Origin: Rickettsia typhi
GTDB lineage: Bacteria > Pseudomonadota > Alphaproteobacteria > Rickettsiales > UBA1997
NCBI GenBank assembly: GCA_945900795.1
Contig: CAMDJN010000003.1
Span: 1-57,953, forward strand
DNA: 57,953 bases
Reading direction: 5' to 3'
Part shown: positions 55,269 to 57,953 of the stretch, piece by piece
How the letters are laid out: every line of letters begins with the position of its first letter
Position numbering within the stretch: position 1 is the stretch's first letter
Notes under the pieces: generated by a model
Told to the model about the DNA's origin: nothing
What the model saw: only the letters and a program-made list of their open reading frames with translations
Databases searched by the model: none
Made by a program: the position numbers and the translations under genes

Positions 55269-55559
55269 CTATTCAATTACTTTTGGTGTTGAGAAATATC
55301 CATACATGGCATCTTTTGCATTTTTTAAAATATCGTCCGCGATATTACCCGCCAACACTTCATCTCGATTTAGTCGCAAAGAATCATTGCCAACAGCAAC
55401 TAGTGGATCAATGTTTGTGGTATCAACTTTGTTCAACCTTTCGGCTAAGGCTATGATTTTTCCAACTTGTTGCGAGAGTTCTGACAGCTCCTCTTCTTTC
55501 ACCTCAATACGAGCCAGACGAGAAAGTTTTTTTATTTCTTCTGAAGTAATTTGTGACAT
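55269..55559 (-). CDS. gatC: Aspartyl/glutamyl-tRNA amidotransferase subunit C
   Basis: 96 residues: EEIKKLSRLARIEVKEEELS, then a helix and DPLVAVGNDSLRLNRDEV, the loop that wraps around GatA. GatCAB converts Glu-tRNA-Gln and Asp-tRNA-Asn to the amides. gatA and gatB are not adjacent. Its start is 20 bases from the divergent ruvX. Confidence 0.95.
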   Translation of the reverse strand: MSQITSEEIKKLSRLARIEVKEEELSELSQQVGKIIALAERLNKVDTTNIDPLVAVGNDSLRLNRDEVLAGNIADDILKNAKDAMYGYFSTPKVIE

Positions 55560-55579
55560 GTTCTTAAATAAATTTTATT

Positions 55580-56089
55580 GTGACGGTTTTTAAAGATTTA
55601 CATAATGTCAAAGAGCTTCTACCGGCAAAGGGACGCTTGCTAAGTCTTGATGTTGGAACAAAAAGAATTGGCATTGCAATGTCTGACGAAACAAGGCTGG
55701 TCGCAACTCCGAAACTGATTCTAAAACGTCAGGGAAATCAAAATGATTTTACCAAAATCGCAAACATTATCTACGAAAATAGCATTGTTGCAATTATCGT
55801 TGGGTGGCCCATCAATCTCGACGGCTCTTCAAGTCAGATGTCTGATTTCGTGGAAAGATTTTCTGAAGGGCTAGATGTGTTTTTGAAAGGGGGGGTAGAA
55901 AAAAAAGAATTCTATCAAAATATTTATCTTCTAGATGAAGGGCTTAGCAGCTTTGCAGCCAGGGGCATCAACAATGCCAAATCATCCCGTGCAAAGAATG
56001 AGTTTTATGACGACATAGCAGCTGCGGTGATTTTGCAGGATTTTTTATTTTTGCTAGAGGATGTGACGGAGCCCCTCACCTCAAACTAA
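55580..56089 (+). CDS. ruvX: Holliday junction resolvase-like RuvX/YqgF
   Basis: 169 residues from GTG 55580. RNase H-fold motifs are SLDVGTKRIGIAMSD, IIVGWPINLDGS, LLDEGLSS and DDIAAAVILQDFL with the catalytic acids in place. The family processes pre-16S rRNA ends and may cut junctions. It is the last housekeeping gene before the mobile region at the right end. Confidence 0.94.
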   Translation: MTVFKDLHNVKELLPAKGRLLSLDVGTKRIGIAMSDETRLVATPKLILKRQGNQNDFTKIANIIYENSIVAIIVGWPINLDGSSSQMSDFVERFSEGLDVFLKGGVEKKEFYQNIYLLDEGLSSFAARGINNAKSSRAKNEFYDDIAAAVILQDFLFLLEDVTEPLTSN

Positions 56090-56126
56090 AAAATAGCAAA
56101 AATTATTGTTCTAAAAAGTCACCCTA

Positions 56127-56288
56127 AGAGCCTGTCTAGCATCTTTTTAAGCCCCAGATTTTGGCATGTTTTTAGCGCTTTTTTGACAAAATTACGACAC
56201 GTATCTGGAAATACGTCAAGTAATTTTGTTAAAAAATCAGCAAACACAGGACGGAATCTGGGGCTTAAAAAGATGCTAGACAGGTTCT
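56127..56288. mobile_element. 162-bp miniature inverted-repeat element
   Basis: Terminal repeats of 34 bases match at 33: AGAGCCTGTCTAGCATCTTT... and its complement ...AAAGATGCTAGACAGGTTCT. The interior is also self-complementary (TTGACAAAATTAC against GTAATTTTGTTAA). TAA lies at both edges. No coding capacity. It lies between ruvX and the tRNA-Val fragment. Confidence 0.8.
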
Positions 56289-56298
56289 AAGGCTTACG

Positions 56299-56343
56299 TG
56301 GTGGGTGATAGAAGACTCGAACTTCCGACCTCTACGATGTCAA
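56299..56343 (-). repeat. tRNA-Val(GAC) 3' fragment, attachment site of a second element
   Basis: Read on the minus strand it gives TTGACAT (anticodon loop), the 3' anticodon strand, GGTCGG, the T arm GAAGTTCGAGTCTTC and acceptor ATCACCCACCA. Upstream of the loop, pairing with the 5' anticodon strand fails, so only the 3' half of a tRNA-Val is present. An integrase gene follows 150 bases later, as at a tRNA integration site. The intact tRNA-Val is not in this window. Confidence 0.75.
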
Positions 56344-56495
56344 CGCTAAGTTCCTTATTTTAACCAAGTTTAATAAATCTTTCTAAAGATAAACGAAGCT
56401 TGATTTTGTAAGGCTTTGTTCCAACTATGGACTTAATGAACTTTAACAAAGAATCATTATTTTTACCGTAAATGGTAGCACATAGGTAGCATAAC

Positions 56496-57790
56496 ATGAC
56501 ATCAGAACTGACGTTCAATTTCACCCAAGATAAGCTTTTAAAAATAACGCCTCCCGAAGTAAATAGAGATATTTACAAGGACACGAAAGAAAAAGGGCTT
56601 ATCCTGATAGTTTCGTATGGTGGTAGTAAGATTTTTTATTTCTACAAAAAAATCCAAGGCAAGCCCTACAGAATGAAGATTGGAGCTTTTCCCGATTTAT
56701 CCATTGGTGAGGCAAGAGATAAGGTTGTGGAGCTTAAAAACCAGGTTGCGAAAGGTGGTAATCCAGCGGAGGACAGAAACAAACTATCTAACGAAATGAC
56801 CTTTAAGCAACTCTTCGACAAATACATCGAGGAGTATGCGAAGCATAACACCAAAAGCTGGAAAGATGATATTGCTGAGATGGACAGGAAGCCACTCACT
56901 TCTACAAAGTAAAAATCTCCAACATCACTCGCGATGATATCAACAAGCTCTTCAACAACCTAACTAAAAACACCGGCAAGGGTGGAGCCAATCGTTTCTT
57001 GGATAGATTAAGGGCTGTATTCAATAAGGCGAAAGAGTGGGGATGGGAAGGCGTTAACCCAACCGCCGGCATCAAAAAACATAAACAAAAATCTCGCGAC
57101 AGATATTTAACATCCGAAGAAATGCCAAAATTCTTTGAAGCACTTAACGAGCTAAATCACGACACAATAAAAGACTTTATTTGGATCGCGCTTCTCACTG
57201 GCGCTCGCAAGTCCAACATCCTTTCCATGGAATGGCAGCACGTTAATTTTAAAGATAAAAGTTGGTATCTTCCCGATACTAAAAATGATACTTCACAGCT
57301 GATACCGCTGGTTGAAGAGGCTTTAGATATTCTTAAAAATCGCTTTAAAACCAAGAACAGCAAGTGGGTTTTTCCGAGTAAAATGAGTGAGTCTGGACAT
57401 TTAGAAGAGCCAAAAAAGGTGTGGAAAAGAGTGTTACAAAATGCGACATGCAAGATTTGGCTAACCAATGCAGATCTACGCGAAACCATAAAAAGAGCTC
57501 AGACAAACGCTTCTATTTCCTCAGACGCAGAGCTCTTTGCTGCCATCAAAAAACAAGCAAAAAAAGATGGGGCGGAACTTCCAACCGGAATTGTCGATGT
57601 GCGTTTTCATGATTTACGCAGAACACTTGGAAGCTGGTTAGCACGCACCGGTGCAAGTCAATACATCATAGGAAAAACCCTCAATCACAAAAGCCCTAAA
57701 TCAACCGCTGTTTATGCTAGGCTTAGCATTGATCCAGTTAGAACATCAATGAAGGAAGCTATTCAAATGATGCATAGTGGAAAGAAGTAG
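56496..57790 (+). pseudogene. int: Frameshifted P4-type tyrosine integrase
   Basis: Two adjoining frames make one integrase. 56496-56912 encodes the arm-binding domain (FYFYKKIQGKPYRMKIGAFP, LSIGEARDKV) and part of the core-binding domain. The second frame picks up at about 56885 (HFYKVKISNITRDDINKLF) and runs to 57790 with LTGARKSNIL, RFHDLRRTLGSWLARTG, LNHKS and TAVYARLS, so all catalytic residues are encoded. A single shift near 56885-56905 separates them. Both in-frame halves are otherwise undamaged, so the lesion is recent or a sequencing error. It belongs to an element beside tRNA-Val, different from the tRNA-Lys island. Confidence 0.88.
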
Positions 57791-57808
57791 GATGCCTTTT
57801 TGAACAGG

Positions 57809-57946
57809 GGTGAGTTCAATCTCCTAGCGCAACTTTACATCGTTGTTAACCTCAAAAGGTTTACAACAATTAAAGTGCGCAATCATGACCAAAAACTACA
57901 CTCGGATTTCTCTTTGTGAACGAGAAATAATTTACAAACTCAACCT
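57809..57946 (-). repeat. Terminal palindromic repeat, copy 3
   Basis: Exact reverse complement of 1-138, with its palindrome at 57826-57881. It begins 19 bases after the integrase stop codon. The identity of the two window ends suggests the assembly stopped in this repeat. Confidence 0.9.
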
Positions 57947-57953
57947 TGAGAAA

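Overview
The window reads as one contig from an AT-rich alphaproteobacterium, most likely a host-associated member of the Rickettsiales or a near relative. Reasons: the short alphaproteobacterial type of ProS, Complex I genes split among unrelated operons (nuoE, nuoJK, nuoD), long-N-terminus PstC/PstA, a CobT with no cobalamin genes beside it, and many small palindromic repeats between and inside genes. Unlike the most reduced Rickettsiales it has a full-length leuA, a hisZ, a bioF and a GDP-mannose dehydratase. No host or species can be fixed from the sequence alone.

Layout. 1-255: a truncated mntP-like gene fused to a palindromic repeat. 256-8676: an integrative island bounded by a 59-bp direct repeat of the 3' half of tRNA-Lys(CTT). 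It carries integrase, AlpA-like regulator, RepA-like ATPase, a terminase-small-subunit-like protein, an XRE repressor, an HsdR-N nuclease-like protein with a zinc-ribbon membrane partner, a Fic enzyme and two uncharacterised proteins. This is the gene set of a phage satellite (PICI-like) with cargo genes. 8632-33404: housekeeping genes, including pstC-pstA-nuoE-GNAT, rsmE-SemiSWEET, proS, bioF-cobT, hisS, an E1-like protein, tRNA-Gly, tRNA-Tyr, uvrB, a tight eight-gene operon (pgk to a DUF4116-like lipoprotein) and addA without its nuclease domain. 33405-56089: tRNA-Phe, nrdR-udg, a YejB-like permease, nuoD, ldcA, leuA-mreB-mreC-exonuclease, hemW-GNAT-coiled-coil protein, tRNA-Glu, comEC, a threonine-dehydratase-like gene, gmd, recG, hisZ-ccmC-fdxA, gatC and ruvX. 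56127-57790: a miniature inverted-repeat element, a tRNA-Val(GAC) 3' fragment and a frameshifted second integrase, the edge of another integrated element.

Repeats are the second main theme. (1) A palindromic element of about 138 bp occurs as exact inverted copies at the two ends of the window, and as a diverged copy just after the stop of addA. (2) A composite intergenic element built of variable hairpins around a conserved core occurs at six loci, and its stems show paired compensatory changes. (3) A GGGAACCTCTAAAAA inverted-repeat miniature element occurs several times and in two cases reaches a neighbouring gene's stop codon or C-terminus. (4) A 175-bp miniature element sits inside one composite repeat, and another composite copy shows the empty site.

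Most genes are packed into operons with 4-11 nt stop/start overlaps. These overlaps decided many of the start codons given here. Both ends of the window lie in repeats, which is what assembly breaks at repeated sequence would produce.
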